Shown here: positions 62,847-64,000 of the stretch, one piece after another
Layout: each line of letters opens with the position of its first letter
Numbering within the stretch: position 1 is the stretch's first letter
Assembly: GCA_964480915.1 (NCBI GenBank)
Contig: CAYZRS010000006.1
Location: 1 to 64,000 of the forward strand
Source: CAWGCE01 sp964480915
Lineage (GTDB): Bacteria > Planctomycetota > Planctomycetia > Pirellulales > Pirellulaceae
Direction: 5' to 3'
DNA: 64,000 bases
The notes under the pieces: generated by a model
What the model was told of the DNA's origin: nothing
The model's input: the letters and a program-made list of their open reading frames with translations, nothing else
The model's database searches: none
Position numbers and translations under genes: made by a program

Positions 62847-63994
62847 AGCGGTCTATCAACTTAGATTTCAACTCGACCTCGCCCCTCTCACCAACCGTGT
62901 GGGCGGCCATGGAAGCGTGCGTCAAGGAACAGTATCTCAACCCGGCCAGTCCTCATCATGAAGGACGCCGAGCCAGCATTCGACTGGAACAGGCGCGGGA
63001 ACGGATCATCGAACAGCTGGGCGGAAACACGAAAAATGCGGCCTCCGATCGGTTCATTTTTACCAGCGGCGGTACCGAAGCAAACAATCTAGCCTTGCGC
63101 GGACTCGCCGGAAAAATTCCCGGCCGAGTGATCGTATCGGCGGTCGAGCACCCCAGCGTGTCGGAATCGGCCGATTTCCTGGCAACGCAAGGTTTCGAAA
63201 TCGTGCGACTGGCCGTCGACCGGCAAGGCATCGTCGACCCTAGGGAACTCGAACCACTGATCAATGACCAAACTCGTGTCGTCAGTGTCATGCTGGGCAA
63301 TAACGAAACGGGCGCGATTCAGCCGGTCGCCCAAATGGCGGCCATCTGCGCTGCTCGGAACATTCCTTTGCACACCGACGCCGTCCAAGCGGTCGGCAAG
63401 GTCCCGGTGAACTTCCGCGAATTGGGCGTCGCTGCGCTCAGTTTTACAGCACACAAGCTCCATGGTCCGCGAGGTATTGGCGGCCTATTGCTGGGAACCG
63501 GCTGGGAGCTGCAGCCCATCGTTTTCGGCGGAGCACAGCAACTGGGGTCACGCCCCGGCACCGAATCGGTCCTCTTGGCGGTGGGCTTACAAACGGCCTT
63601 GGATGAGGCGCTGGTCGATCTGGCCGAGCGAGGCGAACGGTTACAACGGTTGCGGAATTTGCTGCAAACGACGCTGCAGTCCAACCTGTCCGAATGTGTC
63701 GTTCATAGCGACCAAGCGGACCGACTGCCGCATACGCTCAACGTCTCATTTCCCGGCCTGGATCGGCAGGCGCTGCTGATGGCTCTGGACCAGCGAGGCA
63801 TCGCCTGTTCGACCGGATCTGCGTGCGCCAGCGGCTCCCAAGAACCGTCCCCGGTGCTCTTAGCGATGGGTTGTGAGGGGAAAATTGTGAACAGTTCGTT
63901 GCGAATTAGTTTGGGTTCTACGACCACCCCGGATGAAGTGACCGAAGCGGCCACCGTTCTGATCGAAATCGTCGCGAAAATGAGCTCTTTTTAA
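62843..63994 (+). CDS. Cysteine desulfurase (NifS/IscS family)
   Basis: 383 residues, PLP enzyme that removes sulfur from cysteine for Fe-S clusters or tRNA thiolation. FTSGGTEANNLALRG binds PLP phosphate, SFTAHKLHGPRGIGGL holds the Schiff-base Lys, and CSTGSACASGSQEPS has the catalytic Cys. N-terminus NLDFNSTSPLSPTVW. The start ATG overlaps the previous stop. The next gene, past 63994, is outside the window, so partners such as IscU or MnmA cannot be seen. Confidence 0.95.
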   Translation: MKRSINLDFNSTSPLSPTVWAAMEACVKEQYLNPASPHHEGRRASIRLEQARERIIEQLGGNTKNAASDRFIFTSGGTEANNLALRGLAGKIPGRVIVSAVEHPSVSESADFLATQGFEIVRLAVDRQGIVDPRELEPLINDQTRVVSVMLGNNETGAIQPVAQMAAICAARNIPLHTDAVQAVGKVPVNFRELGVAALSFTAHKLHGPRGIGGLLLGTGWELQPIVFGGAQQLGSRPGTESVLLAVGLQTALDEALVDLAERGERLQRLRNLLQTTLQSNLSECVVHSDQADRLPHTLNVSFPGLDRQALLMALDQRGIACSTGSACASGSQEPSPVLLAMGCEGKIVNSSLRISLGSTTTPDEVTEAATVLIEIVAKMSSF

Positions 63995-64000
63995 GCTGTG

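Noticed and set aside
1..64000. CRISPR arrays, insertion sequences, prophage, integrons, tRNA or rRNA genes
   Set aside because: Looked for by eye on both strands; no regular spacer repeats, transposase motifs or tRNA T-loop consensus found. A tRNA scan would be decisive.

Overview
This 64 kb window looks like chromosomal DNA of a Planctomycetota bacterium, probably near the Pirellulales. The evidence is a secreted M64 peptidase with dockerin-like repeats and a PEP-CTERM-type tail, an ECF sigma factor followed by a Ser/Thr kinase with TPR repeats, a secreted HEAT-repeat protein, and a planctomycete-style acyl-ACP cluster. The lineage is inferred from gene content only; no rRNA or tRNA was found. 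The window is almost entirely single-copy housekeeping and envelope genes, with no insertion sequence, prophage, CRISPR array or integrase. Two 100-N gaps (21572-21671 and 40349-40448) are each flanked by an exact 55-bp duplication, the mark of short-read contigs joined without merging their overlap, so this is probably a metagenome-assembled or draft genome.

Layout. 1-7.3 kb (minus): a LysR regulator followed by gltB and gltD (glutamate synthase), with palindromes in front of the regulator. 7.4-11.8 kb (minus): PiT phosphate transporter, secreted M64 peptidase, secreted cyclophilin. 12-15.6 kb (plus): rsmD and a 900-residue membrane-anchored unknown. 15.6-19.2 kb (minus): MazG-like hydrolase, glgC, a glycosyltransferase, hpt. 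19.4-21.8 kb: an esterase-fold protein with an odd nucleophile, a membrane endonuclease/exonuclease/phosphatase-family protein and a BLUF photoreceptor. 22.1-25.9 kb: ECF sigma and kinase/TPR pair. 26-31.6 kb (minus): SMP-30 lactonase, then kdsD-kdsC and a 949-residue LptC/LptA-like protein, which mirrors the enterobacterial LPS transport operon. 31.9-37.5 kb: carB, an acidic secreted protein, a small membrane protein and a SlyD-type isomerase. 37.8-41.4 kb: mrfA-mrfB (yprA-yprB) DNA repair pair. 41.4-41.6 kb: a candidate structured RNA on the minus strand. 42-46 kb: pyrC, a small Tat-type protein, floA and a Cys/Gly-rich lipoprotein. 46.1-49.1 kb (minus): a fatty-acid-type cluster with two hot-dog proteins, a long ACP and a ketosynthase. 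49.4-53.3 kb: ptsI and tkt, convergent. 53.7-60.8 kb (plus): argH, HEAT/pseudo-receiver protein, sigma-54 activator, CcsA/HemX-like protein and hemA, packed tightly. 60.8-64 kb: scpB with a long acidic tail, a small membrane protein and a cysteine desulfurase.

The most interesting points are: the candidate RNA at 41388-41580, whose promoter, closing helix and U-tract terminator all agree on one strand; the kdsD-kdsC-giant LptC/A-like arrangement; the secreted HEAT protein with a degenerate receiver domain next to a sigma-54 activator that lacks a receiver; the paired FabZ-like proteins, one with Tyr at the catalytic His position; and enzymes with altered key residues (Asp nucleophile in an esterase fold, CPPY in RsmD).
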